DNA of 64,000 bases from Georgenia_A wangjunii (GCF_036421915.1 NZ_JAZGOM010000015.1), one strand, 5' to 3'; numbered from the stretch's first letter, positions 19,191 to 29,801 are shown. The notes: generated by a model not told the origin, from the letters alone. A program made the numbers and translations.

Positions 19191-19228
19191 CCGAGGGGCC
19201 CCGCGAGCGATCTCGCGGGGCCCCTCGG
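19191..19228 (+). terminator. Long GC hairpin terminator after the second phosphoesterase gene
   Basis: A perfect 17-bp stem with loop cgat, about 12 bp after the stop. The sequence from the stop codon through the hairpin is almost identical to that at 15870-15920, showing that anchor and terminator were duplicated together. Confidence 0.85.
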
Positions 19229-19526
19229 CGTTCCGCTCGAACCCCGGCGCCGATCGGCCGAGCGGCGCACGGCCAGGTCAGGCTCACCCGCGGCGGCGAG
19301 GCGGGCGGGACGAGCGAGTCGTGGGGCTATGTCGCCGTGCGCCTGGCGGTCTCGTTCCGCCGCCGCCGGGTCGTCACGCTCAGACCGACGCAGTGGCAGG
19401 AGCTCGCGGCGATGACCGCACTGCTCGATGCCCGCCTCTCGGGCTGGGAACGGGCCGACCAGGCGGTCTGAGCGACGCGCCACGCCAGACGCCCGTCAGC
19501 CGCTGTTCGGATGACGGACAGTCGTG

Positions 19527-19548
19527 GTTCACCTTCCGGTCACCGGGG
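19527..19548 (+). promoter_or_regulatory. PHO box (PhoP direct repeat) before the third phosphoesterase gene
   Basis: GTTCACCTTCC followed directly by GGTCACCGGGG gives two 11-nt direct-repeat units matching the actinobacterial PhoP consensus GTTCACC with exact 11-bp spacing. A TACGGT -10 candidate lies at 19554-19559, which puts the second half of the box over the -35 position, as expected for PhoP activation. The neighbouring phosphoesterase genes support it. Confidence 0.7.
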
Positions 19549-19590
19549 CCGCCTACGGTCCGAGCGTCCCCACCTGACGGAGGAGTTTCC

Positions 19591-22500
19591 TTGCTCATGC
19601 GCGCCCCATCCGCTCGACCGCCCCGAGCCGCGACCCCGCGGTCCCGGGCCGCGATCTCCCGGCCCCGCGCCGGCGTCGCCGCGGCCGCCCTGGCCGCCCT
19701 CGTCCTCGGCGCCACCGTGCCGGCGACCATCGCCACCGCAGCCCCGGCGACGAGCTGGCCGCTCGTCGTCACCGAGGTCGTCCCGAACCCGGACAGCTAC
19801 GACCACTTCGAGTACTTCGAGGTCACGAACACCACGGCCGAGGACCTCGTCATCGGCGAGGGCGGCTACACGTTCTCCTACGCCTTCGACGACTCGGCCG
19901 ACACCGGCAACAACGTCCCGCTCGCGGCCCCGGCCGGCACGGTCGTCCCCGCCGGCGGCACGACGGTCTTCTGGGTCTCGTACGAGAGCGCCGACGGCAA
20001 CGTCAACTCCTTCGCCTACGACGAGGCGTACTTCCGCGCGTTCTGGGCGTCACGCGGCGGTTCCCTCGCGGGTTACGACGTCGTCCGCGTCACCGGGCAG
20101 GCCGGCATGGCCAACGGCGGCGGGCGCACGATCCGCATCGCTGACGCGACCGGCGCCGTCGTCGGCTGGTCGCACTACCCGGCCGGATCCACGGGCATCG
20201 ACGAGGCGGCGCAGTTCCGCACGCCGGTCGAGGCGTCCCAGGGCTCGATGGACCTCCTCGCCGGCAACGCGGCGCCGACCCCCGGCGTCGTCGACCCCGC
20301 ACAGCTCGAGGACCGCGGCGGCTCCGAGGAGCCGAGCGAGGACCCCACGGAGGACCCCACAGAGGACCCGACGACGGACCCGACCGACCCGATCCCCGGG
20401 CCGGCCGCGGACTCAGCGGTCGGCAACCTCCTGCTCACCGAGCTCGTCGTCGACAGCACGAACGTCGGCGCCAGCGACGGCTACGAGTTCATCGAGCTCT
20501 ACAACACGACCACCGAGCCGATCGACTACGCCGACTACCAGATCCGCTACCTCTACCCGGACAGCGGCAGCAGCGCGCTGTGGCCGGCCACCCCCGACGA
20601 CGCCGTCGTCGCCCCCGGCGGCACGCTCGTGCTGTGGATCAAGAACGGCCCGAATAACGACCTCACCCGCGCGGACTTCAACGCCTTCTACGGCACCGCG
20701 GTCCCCGAGGCGCAGATCCTCGAGATCACGGCCGGCGGCATGGCCAACGGCAGTGCCCGCGGCATCGAGGTCATGACGGACACCGGCGTCACGGTCAACC
20801 ACGGCTTTTACAACATGGCCGGCGTCCGCGACGTCCAGACCAATCAGGGCCTCACGTACGCCGTGGACCCGGCTGACTTCGCGCTCCAGCGCCTCCTCGG
20901 CTCGCGCCCCGCCACCCCCGGCGCGGTCGACGCCGACCAGGTGCCCACCGAGCTCACCGCGATGACGGCGGACGCGACGGCTCCCGTCGTCGCGGACACG
21001 ACGCCGGCCACGATCGACCCGAGCGGCGACTTCACCGTCTCCGCGACGATCACGGACGACACCCTCGTCCGCAGCGTCACGCTCGAGCTGCGCTCCGACG
21101 TCGAGGACGCCCCGCGCACGGTCAACCTGCTCCGCGGCGACGCGGACGGCTTCGCGCACACGATCGGCGCGGTCGACCTCATCGGCAAGGCGTACTACGA
21201 GTACCGGTTCGTCGTCTCCGACGGCACGAACGTCACGGCGACCGACGTCGTGCGCGTCCCGGTCGAGGGCGTCAACGCGGACCCGGTCCGCCTCAGCGTC
21301 TCCGACGGCGACGTCCTCGCCGGCACCGCGACGGTCTCCGCCGCGGGCGACGACTTCCCCTCCGGCATCTCCCTGGCGATCGACGGCACCGAGCGCACCC
21401 CGACGACGGCGCAGCTCGAGTCCGCGCCCGTCTTCGCTGTCGAGGTGACGGCCACGGACGACCGGTTCCGCAACGCCGTCGTCATGCCCGGCGATGGCGA
21501 GACGGTCAACGACCAGTGCGCCTCCGGCGAGGTCCTGACGATCTTCGAGCGCGGGACCTACGCAGGCGTCGAGACGGTCACCGCGCCGGTCCCGCTCGGC
21601 TACCTCGAGCAGGGCGCCGACCTCACCGTCCTCGTCTCCTCGGGCACGAAGGCCTGGCCGTGCGAGGACGACGACGAGAACAACGACGACTTCTCCATCT
21701 CCAACCCGCGCCTCATCCTCCCCGACGGCCGCACGCTCACGCCGGCCGGGTACACGGGCGGCTCGCTGTCGATGGGTGACTCCAACGACGGCCAGTACGA
21801 CAACTACCCCGCGGTCTTCACCATCCCCGACGACGCGTACGTCGCCGTCGGCTACGCATGGGACACGACCGAGGCGGCCGACGGCGAGCACACCGTCACC
21901 GCGACCGACGGCGAGTTCACGGCCACCGCCGCTGTCGTCGTCGACAACACCGCGCCCGTCATCACGTCCCGCGTGAGCGCGGACCGCACCGAGGGGGAGC
22001 GCCTCCAGGGCGCCATCACCCTCGACGCCGAGGTCACCGACGCCACCACCGAGGTGGCCGACGTGCTCGCCACGCTCGACGGCACGCCCGTCGAGCTGCC
22101 GTACGTGACGTCCTCGACCGACCTCGCCGTGGGCGGGCACACGTTCGTCGTCACGGCGACGGACGCCGCGGGCAACACCGCCGAGCTCGTCGAGGCGTTC
22201 GAGGTGCCGGAGGAGAACCCCTCGGTCGAGCTCCTCGCGCCCGAGGACGGCGCGTCCGTCGAGGCGCCCGCGCTCGAGCTCTCGGCCCGGGTGACCGACC
22301 CGACGGGTGACGACCTCGACGTCGTCTTCCGTGAGGCCTACGCCTACGACCCGACGGACGCGGCGGTCACGGCGCGCTCCGGCGAGACCCGGGACGCCCT
22401 CGCTCCCGAGCGCGACGGCGCCGAGCTCGACGACGCCCAGCTCGCCGCGCTCGCCGGCGTCGACGGCGAGTCCGTCGACGTGTCGAGCGCGGACGCGCTG

Positions 22501-24348
22501 CCCTACCAGGCGTTCGACGTCGCCGTGCCCGCGGACGCGGGCGAGGGCGCGTCGGTGCGCGTGCGCTGGGACGGCACCGCGAACGAGGCGGCCAAGGTCC
22601 TGCTCTACGTGTGGAACACGCACCTCGGCGCATGGGAGGAGGTCGACCGGCACCTCACCGACGGCGAGGCGTTCACCCTCGAGGCGGACGTGCCGGCGGC
22701 GGACCACCTCACGGACGGCACCGCGCGGTTCCTCGTCCAGCACTCCGAGGGGTACGCGGGGGAGGACCTCTCGACGCGCGAGTCGGTCGTCGAGCCGGCG
22801 CACCCGCTGGACACCCCCCGCTCGGAGTACGACTTCACGCTCGCGTGGGAGTCGGACACGCAGTACTACAACGAGGAGTTCTACGACCACCAGCTCAACA
22901 TCCACCGCTACCTGCTCGACCAGCGTGCGGACATCAACCTCCAGTACCTCTTCCACACGGGCGACATCGTCGACAACTTCGACCAGCCCTACCAGTGGGC
23001 CAACGCCGACCCGGCCTACCGGATGCTCGACGAGGCGGGCCTGCCGTACGGGGTGCTCGCGGGCAACCACGACGTCGGCAACTTCGACAGCGACTACACC
23101 GAGTACAGCCGGTACTTCGGCGAGGCGCGCTTCGCCGGCAACCCCTGGTACGGAGGCTCGTACAAGGACAACCGCGGCCACTTCGACCTCATCACCGCCG
23201 GCGGCATCGACTTCATCGTCGTGTCGATGGGCTGGGACCCGGGCGACGCCGAGATCGCGTGGATGAACACCGTGCTCGCCGAGTACCCCGAGCGCGTGGC
23301 GATCATCAACCTCCACGAGTACCTCCTCACCACCGGCGGGCTCGGCCCGATCCCGCAGCGGATCCAGGACGAGGTCATCGCGACGAACGCCAACGTCTCG
23401 ATGGTCATGTCCGGGCACTACCACGACGCCTACACGCGGTACGACTCGTTCGACGACGACGGTGACGGCGTCGACGACCGGACCGTCACGCAGATGCTCT
23501 TCGACTACCAGGGCCTGCCCGAGGGCGGCCTCGGGTTCCTGCGGCTCATGCAGTTCGACAACGAGGACGAGGAGATCCGCGTGCGGACGTACTCCCCGTC
23601 GCTCGAGGTCTACAACTCCGACGACCCGTCGCTCGACCTGGAGAACCAGGACTTCGTCATCTCCTACGAGACGGCGGGGATCGTCAACCGCGTCAAGGAG
23701 CTGAGCGGCGACGCGTTCCGGGCCGAGGTGCTGACGGACGCCGAGCTCGGCGCGGGTGCGGGTGCCGGGGACGACGACGGCGAGGCCGGCGTCGTCGGTC
23801 GGGTCGAGGGCGTGGCGAGCGGGTCCGAGGTGTCGGTGTCGTGGACGCCGGCCGACGGCACGTACGGCTGGTACGTCACGGCGACCGACGCCTTCGGCGG
23901 CGAGGCCGACTCGGACGTGTGGGAGGTGACGTTCACCGGCACCGAGGTCCCGACCGACGAGCCGACGGACGGCGGCCCGACGGACGGCCCGACCGACGGC
24001 GGCCCTACGGACGGCCCGACCGACGGCGGCCCGACGGACGAGCCGACCGACGGCGGCCCTACGGACGGCCCGACCGACGGCGGCCCGACGGACGAGCCGA
24101 CCGACGGCGGCCCGACCGACGGCGGCCCGGACGACGACAGTCCGGGTGCTGGTGGCCCGGACGGTGACGGCGACGGACCTGGCGCCGGCGGACCGGGTGC
24201 GGATAATTCGGACGGCTCCGGCTCCGGCTCCGGCTCTGGCGGCCTGCCGACGACCGGCGTCGGCATCGGGAGCGCCGCCCTGGCGCTCCTCCTCCTGGCC
24301 GCCGGTGGCGCTCTCCTCGCCAACCGCCGCCGCGAGGTCCGCGCCTGA
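19591..24348 (+). CDS. LPTTG-anchored lamin-tail-domain metallophosphoesterase
   Basis: A protein of about 1585 residues. Order: signal peptide (about 1-55); two lamin-tail domains (about 59-233 and 280-447); several Ig/Big-like domains; a calcineurin-like phosphoesterase at about 1080-1340 (SDTQYYNE, HTGDIVDN, GNHDVGN near 1157, SGHYHDAYTR near 1273); a final Ig-like domain; a GPTDGPTDG stalk; LPTTG at about 1552; membrane segment; RRR tail. Lamin-tail domains are common in secreted nucleases and phosphatases. TTG at 19591 lies 5 bp after GGAGGAG; an in-frame ATG at 19597 is the alternative. A PHO box in front suggests induction by phosphate starvation. The role is probably extracellular phosphoester cleavage; the substrate is unknown. 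Confidence 0.85.
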   Translation: MLMRAPSARPPRAATPRSRAAISRPRAGVAAAALAALVLGATVPATIATAAPATSWPLVVTEVVPNPDSYDHFEYFEVTNTTAEDLVIGEGGYTFSYAFDDSADTGNNVPLAAPAGTVVPAGGTTVFWVSYESADGNVNSFAYDEAYFRAFWASRGGSLAGYDVVRVTGQAGMANGGGRTIRIADATGAVVGWSHYPAGSTGIDEAAQFRTPVEASQGSMDLLAGNAAPTPGVVDPAQLEDRGGSEEPSEDPTEDPTEDPTTDPTDPIPGPAADSAVGNLLLTELVVDSTNVGASDGYEFIELYNTTTEPIDYADYQIRYLYPDSGSSALWPATPDDAVVAPGGTLVLWIKNGPNNDLTRADFNAFYGTAVPEAQILEITAGGMANGSARGIEVMTDTGVTVNHGFYNMAGVRDVQTNQGLTYAVDPADFALQRLLGSRPATPGAVDADQVPTELTAMTADATAPVVADTTPATIDPSGDFTVSATITDDTLVRSVTLELRSDVEDAPRTVNLLRGDADGFAHTIGAVDLIGKAYYEYRFVVSDGTNVTATDVVRVPVEGVNADPVRLSVSDGDVLAGTATVSAAGDDFPSGISLAIDGTERTPTTAQLESAPVFAVEVTATDDRFRNAVVMPGDGETVNDQCASGEVLTIFERGTYAGVETVTAPVPLGYLEQGADLTVLVSSGTKAWPCEDDDENNDDFSISNPRLILPDGRTLTPAGYTGGSLSMGDSNDGQYDNYPAVFTIPDDAYVAVGYAWDTTEAADGEHTVTATDGEFTATAAVVVDNTAPVITSRVSADRTEGERLQGAITLDAEVTDATTEVADVLATLDGTPVELPYVTSSTDLAVGGHTFVVTATDAAGNTAELVEAFEVPEENPSVELLAPEDGASVEAPALELSARVTDPTGDDLDVVFREAYAYDPTDAAVTARSGETRDALAPERDGAELDDAQLAALAGVDGESVDVSSADALPYQAFDVAVPADAGEGASVRVRWDGTANEAAKVLLYVWNTHLGAWEEVDRHLTDGEAFTLEADVPAADHLTDGTARFLVQHSEGYAGEDLSTRESVVEPAHPLDTPRSEYDFTLAWESDTQYYNEEFYDHQLNIHRYLLDQRADINLQYLFHTGDIVDNFDQPYQWANADPAYRMLDEAGLPYGVLAGNHDVGNFDSDYTEYSRYFGEARFAGNPWYGGSYKDNRGHFDLITAGGIDFIVVSMGWDPGDAEIAWMNTVLAEYPERVAIINLHEYLLTTGGLGPIPQRIQDEVIATNANVSMVMSGHYHDAYTRYDSFDDDGDGVDDRTVTQMLFDYQGLPEGGLGFLRLMQFDNEDEEIRVRTYSPSLEVYNSDDPSLDLENQDFVISYETAGIVNRVKELSGDAFRAEVLTDAELGAGAGAGDDDGEAGVVGRVEGVASGSEVSVSWTPADGTYGWYVTATDAFGGEADSDVWEVTFTGTEVPTDEPTDGGPTDGPTDGGPTDGPTDGGPTDEPTDGGPTDGPTDGGPTDEPTDGGPTDGGPDDDSPGAGGPDGDGDGPGAGGPGADNSDGSGSGSGSGGLPTTGVGIGSAALALLLLAAGGALLANRRREVRA
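23950..24130 (+). repeat. 27-bp in-frame repeats encoding a TDGGPTDGP stalk
   Basis: A 9-residue period (TDGGPTDGP/TDGGPTDEP) before the LPTTG signal. It plays the same spacer role as the repeats of the two preceding genes but with a different motif, so the three stalks arose separately. Confidence 0.8.
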
Positions 24349-24375
24349 TCCGCTGCCGGCCCACCTCCTCAGGTT

Positions 24376-24470
24376 CGTGATCATGCAGAAGTGCCGCGCA
24401 CCTCACCCATGATCGTGATCATGGAGAAGTGCCGGTCACGCTCCATGGTCGTGATCACGGAGGAGTGCCC
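24376..24470 (+). repeat. Three copies of an intergenic repeat, cgtgatcatggagaagtgcc type
   Basis: Copies begin at 24376, 24414 and 24450, about 37 bp apart, with variants gcagaagtgcc, ggagaagtgcc and ggaggagtgcc. They lie between the phosphoesterase stop and its terminator-like hairpin. A fourth copy is at 52650. The 258-bp gap they occupy (24349-24606) has no other gene. Confidence 0.7.
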
Positions 24471-24490
24471 GACCTGAGTCAGATTGACCG

Positions 24491-24524
24491 CGCCCCGGCG
24501 TAGCGAACCCGCTACGCCGGGGCG
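24491..24524 (+). terminator. Hairpin terminator after the third phosphoesterase gene
   Basis: A perfect 15-bp stem CGCCCCGGCGTAGCG with loop AACC, ending in cgtcgtcgtcg. It lies about 140 bp after the stop, beyond the repeat copies, and before the nadE promoter. Confidence 0.75.
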
Positions 24525-24593
24525 TCGTCGTCGTCCATACCCGAGCTGCGCCGTCGGCCGGGCGCTGCGCAGGACTCCCCGAGGCATGCTCGC

Positions 24594-24599
24594 TAGATT
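24594..24599 (+). promoter_or_regulatory. -10 element of a likely leaderless nadE promoter
   Basis: TAGATT ends 7 bp before the nadE ATG at 24607, so transcription would begin at or next to the start codon. There is no ribosome site in front of the gene, which fits a leaderless transcript. No strong -35 is visible. Confidence 0.5.
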
Positions 24600-24606
24600 T
24601 GGGCAG

Positions 24607-25455
24607 ATGACGGACAAGGGCACACAGTCAGAGATCATCGCCGCGCTCGAGGTCATCGACCCCGAGACCTTCGACGCCACCGCCGAGGCGGAGCGCAGGG
24701 TCCAGTTCCTGGCCCAGTACCTCCAGGACACCGGTGCCAAGGGCCTCGTGCTCGGCATCAGCGGCGGCGTGGACTCGACCGTCGGGGGGCGGCTGTGCCA
24801 GCTCGCGTGCGAGCGCGTCCGGGAGAACGGTGGCGACGCCCGGTTCGTCGCCGTGCGCCTGCCCTACCTCGTCCAGCGGGACGAGGACGACGCCGCCGCC
24901 GCGCTCGGGTTCATCCAGCCGGACCTCAGCGCGACCATCGACATCGGCCCCGCCACCGACGCCCTGTGGGACCAGGTCCACGCGACCGGCATGCCGATGG
25001 ACGCGGAGAAGGACCACTACCACAAGGGCAACGTCAAGGCGCGGATGCGGATGATCTCCCAGTACGCCATCGCCGGCGCGCGCGGGATGCTCGTCGTCGG
25101 CACCGACCAGGCCGCGGAGGCCATCGTCGGTTTCTACACGAAGTTCGGCGACGGCGCGGCAGACGTCACCCCGCTGTTCGGCCTGCCCAAGCGCCGGGTC
25201 CGCGAGATCGGCGCGTACCTCGGCGCACCCGAGCGCCTGCTGACGAAGGTCCCGACGGCGGACCTCGAGTCGGACCGGCCGCTCCTCGCGGACGAGGAGG
25301 CGCTCGGCGTGCGCTACGAGGCGGTCGACGACTACCTCGAGGGCAAGGACGTCGCGGAGCAGGACGAGGCGACGATCCTCGGGTGGTACCGGCGCACCGG
25401 CCACAAGCGCGCCCTGCCCGTCACGCCCGACGGGTACCTGGGCGACCGCTCCTGA
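24607..25455 (+). CDS. nadE: Ammonia-dependent NAD(+) synthetase
   Basis: A 282-residue NadE of the short, NH3-dependent form (no N-terminal glutaminase domain). It converts nicotinic acid adenine dinucleotide, ammonia and ATP to NAD. Motifs: the N-type ATP pyrophosphatase P-loop GISGGVDST near residue 50, KGNVKARMRMISQYAIA, GTDQAAEAIVGFYTKFGDGAADV, and the C-terminal LPVTPDG. Start chosen at ATG 24607 beside a -10 box; the longer frame reads through the terminator region. It stands alone, in a convergent arrangement with the GNAT gene. Confidence 0.96.
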   Translation: MTDKGTQSEIIAALEVIDPETFDATAEAERRVQFLAQYLQDTGAKGLVLGISGGVDSTVGGRLCQLACERVRENGGDARFVAVRLPYLVQRDEDDAAAALGFIQPDLSATIDIGPATDALWDQVHATGMPMDAEKDHYHKGNVKARMRMISQYAIAGARGMLVVGTDQAAEAIVGFYTKFGDGAADVTPLFGLPKRRVREIGAYLGAPERLLTKVPTADLESDRPLLADEEALGVRYEAVDDYLEGKDVAEQDEATILGWYRRTGHKRALPVTPDGYLGDRS

Positions 25456-25562
25456 ACGACGGGCAAGACGCCCGGACGCCCATCGCGGCGTCGACGGCCA
25501 GGCCGGTGACGACTCCTCCTACGACGGATGGGAGAGCGCCCTCGACGTCCTCGCTGAGCACG

Positions 25563-26138
25563 TCACGGCAGTGGGGTCCCGAGCTCGCGGCGCATGAGCC
25601 AGCGCGGCCGGTGGCCGCTGTGGCCGGTGGTCGGGGCGGCGCGGTGGAAGCCCGCGCGCTCGAACGCCTCGACCGTGCCGACGTAGCCGGAGATGACGTC
25701 GACCTTCTCCGCGCCCTTCTCGATGGGGTAGCCCTCGACCACCGCGGCCCCGTGGGTGGCCGCGTGCTCGACCGCGCCGGCGAGGAGGTCGTGCATGAGC
25801 CCCCGACGGCGGAACCCCGGGCGCACGACGAAGCACACGATGCTCCACGGTTCCGGCCCGTCGAGGAGGGGGAGCGTGCGCGAGCGCAGGAGGCGCCGGT
25901 AGGAGCTGCGCGGGGCGACCGAGCACCAGCCGGCCACCTCGCCGTCGACGTAGGCGAGGACGCCCGGGCCGGGCTCGCTGTCGCACTCGCGGCGCATGAA
26001 GTCCGGACGCTCGAGGTTCGGCACGCGCGAGTCGCGGAAGCTCATGCACCAGCAACCGCCGGCGTCGGGCCGCTTGGTCCCGGCGACGAGCGCGAAGTCC
26101 TCGAAGCGCCCGACGGCGGAGCGCACCTCGGTGGCCAT
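25563..26138 (-). CDS. GNAT family N-acetyltransferase
   Basis: A 191-residue GNAT-fold protein: the acetyl-CoA binding loop is in CFVVRPGFRRRGLMHDLLAGAVEHA, followed by EGYPIEKGAEKVDVISGYVGTVEAFERAGFHR. The N-terminal CWCMSF...RRE motif is typical of an actinobacterial GNAT subgroup acting on small molecules or unknown acceptors. It is a single-gene unit convergent with nadE. Substrate cannot be assigned. Confidence 0.8.
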   Translation of the reverse strand: MATEVRSAVGRFEDFALVAGTKRPDAGGCWCMSFRDSRVPNLERPDFMRRECDSEPGPGVLAYVDGEVAGWCSVAPRSSYRRLLRSRTLPLLDGPEPWSIVCFVVRPGFRRRGLMHDLLAGAVEHAATHGAAVVEGYPIEKGAEKVDVISGYVGTVEAFERAGFHRAAPTTGHSGHRPRWLMRRELGTPLP

Positions 26139-26304
26139 GGGAGAACGCTAGGCCGGACGCGCCCGCGGCGACAGGCGTTTCGCCGCTTGACCGGGGATAC
26201 CGGGGAAGCGCTGCGGCCACGTGAGCACACCGCTGCTCCCGGATCGCCCGCGCTAGAGACCGGTCGGGCTCTCCCGGGCGCTGGCCCCCGACAGGCGCGG
26301 AGCC

Positions 26305-26667
26305 TCAGTGACCGGGGCGGGGCGCCGCGTCGTCGGCAGGCGGCGCGGGCGGGGCGTGGCGGGCGGCGTCGTCTGCAGGCGAGGCGGCCGAACCGTGGCG
26401 GGCGGCGTCGTCGGCCGCGGTCTTCTCCGACTCTGCGCGGAGGACGCCGCGGTGCTGGGGGATGGCCCACGCGAGGGCGAGAAGGCCGAGGAGGATGCCG
26501 GCGCCGCACACCCGGAGGATGCCGTTGGCCAGGTCGACGCCTGCCGCGCGCAGGATGAGGACGACGACGAGCGCCACCACCCACACGCCGATGCCCGTGA
26601 GCACCATCGTCACCGTGTTGACCTTCATCGGCGGAAGGTCCTCGGGACGGGTCTGGGGCAGCGGCAT
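26305..26667 (-). CDS. DUF2530-like small membrane protein
   Basis: A 120-residue protein with a short hydrophilic N-terminus (RPEDLPPMKVNTV), two membrane helices (TMVLTGIGVWVVALVVVLIL and CGAGILLGLLALAWAI) and a low-complexity Ala/Asp/Pro tail built from ADDAARH repeats. The N-terminal part resembles the actinobacterial DUF2530 family; function is unknown. The tail repeat (three ADDAA units) is probably disordered and cytoplasmic. Confidence 0.65.
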   Translation of the reverse strand: MPLPQTRPEDLPPMKVNTVTMVLTGIGVWVVALVVVLILRAAGVDLANGILRVCGAGILLGLLALAWAIPQHRGVLRAESEKTAADDAARHGSAASPADDAARHAPPAPPADDAAPRPGH

Positions 26668-26775
26668 GCTCTGATCGTAGGCGCCGTGACGGCGCCGTGA
26701 CGGCGGCGTCGGGAACGTGTCAGCTCGCGCCTCCGCCGTCCCACGTGGAGCCGACGGTCGGGCCGGCCGGCCCCG

Positions 26776-27108
26776 TCACGCAGGGCGGGGTGCGTACATG
26801 ATCACTGCGACGCCGACGAGGCAGACGAGCGCACCGAGGACGTCCCACCGGTCGGGCCGGAACCCGTCGACGACCATCCCCCACGCGAGCGAGCCGGCGA
26901 CGAACACCCCGCCATACGCGGCGAGGATCCGGCCGAAGTTCGCGTCGGGCTGGAACGTGGCGACGAGCCCGTACAGGCCGAGGGCGATCACCCCCGCGCC
27001 GACCCAGACCCAGCCCTTGTGCTCGCGCACCCCCTGCCACACGAGCCAGGCGCCGCCGATCTCGAAGAGCGCGGCGACGACGAAGAGCAGCATCGAACGT
27101 ACTGGCAT
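26776..27108 (-). CDS. YnfA family (UPF0060) small membrane protein
   Basis: A 110-residue, four-helix membrane protein matching the YnfA/UPF0060 family: FEIGGAWLVWQGVREHKGWVWVGAGVIALGLYG, FGRILAAYGGVFVAGSLAWGM, RPDRWDVLGALVCLVGVAVIMYAPR. The fold is related to SMR drug-resistance proteins, and family members have been proposed as small exporters. An aaggaggtgcc ribosome site precedes the ATG. Confidence 0.85.
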   Translation of the reverse strand: MPVRSMLLFVVAALFEIGGAWLVWQGVREHKGWVWVGAGVIALGLYGLVATFQPDANFGRILAAYGGVFVAGSLAWGMVVDGFRPDRWDVLGALVCLVGVAVIMYAPRPA

Positions 27109-27207
27109 GGCACCTCCTTCTCCGTCGACGGACGCTAGCGGTGCGGGCCGGTCGGTCCTGGGAGGCGGGCCGCCGCCCAGGTCGCGCGCGGGAACCGTGG
27201 ACCGGCG

Positions 27208-28164
27208 TCAGGCGGGCCGGGCGCGGTCGGCGGCGGTGTTGACCGCGCCGGCGACCTCCTCGGCGTGACGGGTCGTGACGACCCACGTGCTGCCGTCCGC
27301 CTTTCGGAGCTCGACCCCCGTCCGGCCGCGGCCGATGAAGCCGTACCGGCGGCCGACCGGCGCCTTGCGCAGCCCCCAACCGCCGAACTCCCCGGCGCTC
27401 ACGGTGACCGGCCGCGCGCCCTCGACCTCGGCGGCGTCGATCCGCAGCGCGGTGCGACCGAACCAGCGCACGACGACGGCGCCGTCCTCGACCCGGAGCC
27501 GCCCGGACATCCCGATGGCGTGCTCCGCGACGCTCGACGTGCGCGAGCGGGGCAGGTCGGGATCCGGCCGGGCTCTCGCGTGCACGACCGGCTCGAGGTT
27601 GCGCGGCACCCGCGCGCAGAGGAACCCGACGACGACGCACGGCACGGCGAGCGCGGCGAGCATCCACCACTCGACGGCGCGGGCGGTGCCTCCGCGCTGG
27701 ACGGCCAGGCTGAGGACGCCGGTCGCGGCGAGGAAGAGGGCGGTGCCGACCCCGAACCCGAGGAGGCTGGCGCGCAGGGCGGACCAGAGGCGCCCGAGGC
27801 CGGCGAACAGGCCGATCACGCCTGGCACGACCACCACCACCGCGGCCATGAGGGCGACGAAGCCCCTCCGGGACCCGAAGCTGTCCGCCTCACCCGAGGG
27901 ACCCCAGTGGGTGGCGATGCGCTCGCCGAGGTCGTCCGCCCAGACCGTGCCGGCGACGACGACGGCCGCGCCCGCGAGGAGCGGGACGCCGACGCCGAGC
28001 GTCAGGGCGGGGACGTCGATGAGCGGCGCGCTCCGGGACCGGGCGGCACCGTCGGGGAGGCGGCCGGGCGCGTCGGCGCCGTCGGAGGGACGGCGGGACG
28101 CGCCGTCGCCGTCGGACGGGCGGCCGGACCGGCCGCGGGCATCGGGGCTGGGAGTGGTGCTCAT
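27208..28164 (-). CDS. DUF1648-containing membrane protein
   Basis: A 318-residue protein with a disordered, Arg/Gly/Asp-rich N-terminus built of near-repeats (GRPSDGDGASRRPSDGADAPGR), a membrane segment, the DUF1648-type phrase ERIATHWGPSGEADSFGSRRGFVALM, further membrane segments (about four in total), and a C-terminal soluble domain (RLRVEDGAVVVRWFGRTALRIDAAEVEGARPV...GWGLRK) that resembles a PH-like domain. Function is unknown; family members are integral membrane proteins sometimes linked to signalling in Firmicutes (SdpI-like). Confidence 0.65.
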   Translation of the reverse strand: MSTTPSPDARGRSGRPSDGDGASRRPSDGADAPGRLPDGAARSRSAPLIDVPALTLGVGVPLLAGAAVVVAGTVWADDLGERIATHWGPSGEADSFGSRRGFVALMAAVVVVVPGVIGLFAGLGRLWSALRASLLGFGVGTALFLAATGVLSLAVQRGGTARAVEWWMLAALAVPCVVVGFLCARVPRNLEPVVHARARPDPDLPRSRTSSVAEHAIGMSGRLRVEDGAVVVRWFGRTALRIDAAEVEGARPVTVSAGEFGGWGLRKAPVGRRYGFIGRGRTGVELRKADGSTWVVTTRHAEEVAGAVNTAADRARPA

Positions 28165-28337
28165 CGGACCTCACCGTCGGAAGGGGCGGTTCCCTGCCAG
28201 GTTAGTGACTGCCGGCTATGCGTCGGTGAACCGCCGTCCTGGTGACCACGGCCAGGCGTGCCGGCCGACCCGCGCGCGAGGCTGACGCTGTGAGACGCGC
28301 TTCCGGCGCGCAGGCGCGCTCTGGCACCATTTCGCCC

Positions 28338-29801
<1,464 letters not shown>

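Noticed and set aside
15181..24130. Repeat blocks as CRISPR arrays
   Set aside because: They are in-frame 21- or 27-bp coding repeats without unique spacers, inside the stalks of surface proteins; no cas genes are present.
20413..24384. A 1323-codon open frame on the minus strand opposite the third phosphoesterase
   Set aside because: Arg/Val/Asp-rich low-complexity translation without domains; it is the GC-driven antisense shadow of the real plus-strand gene with signal peptide, phosphatase motifs and anchor.
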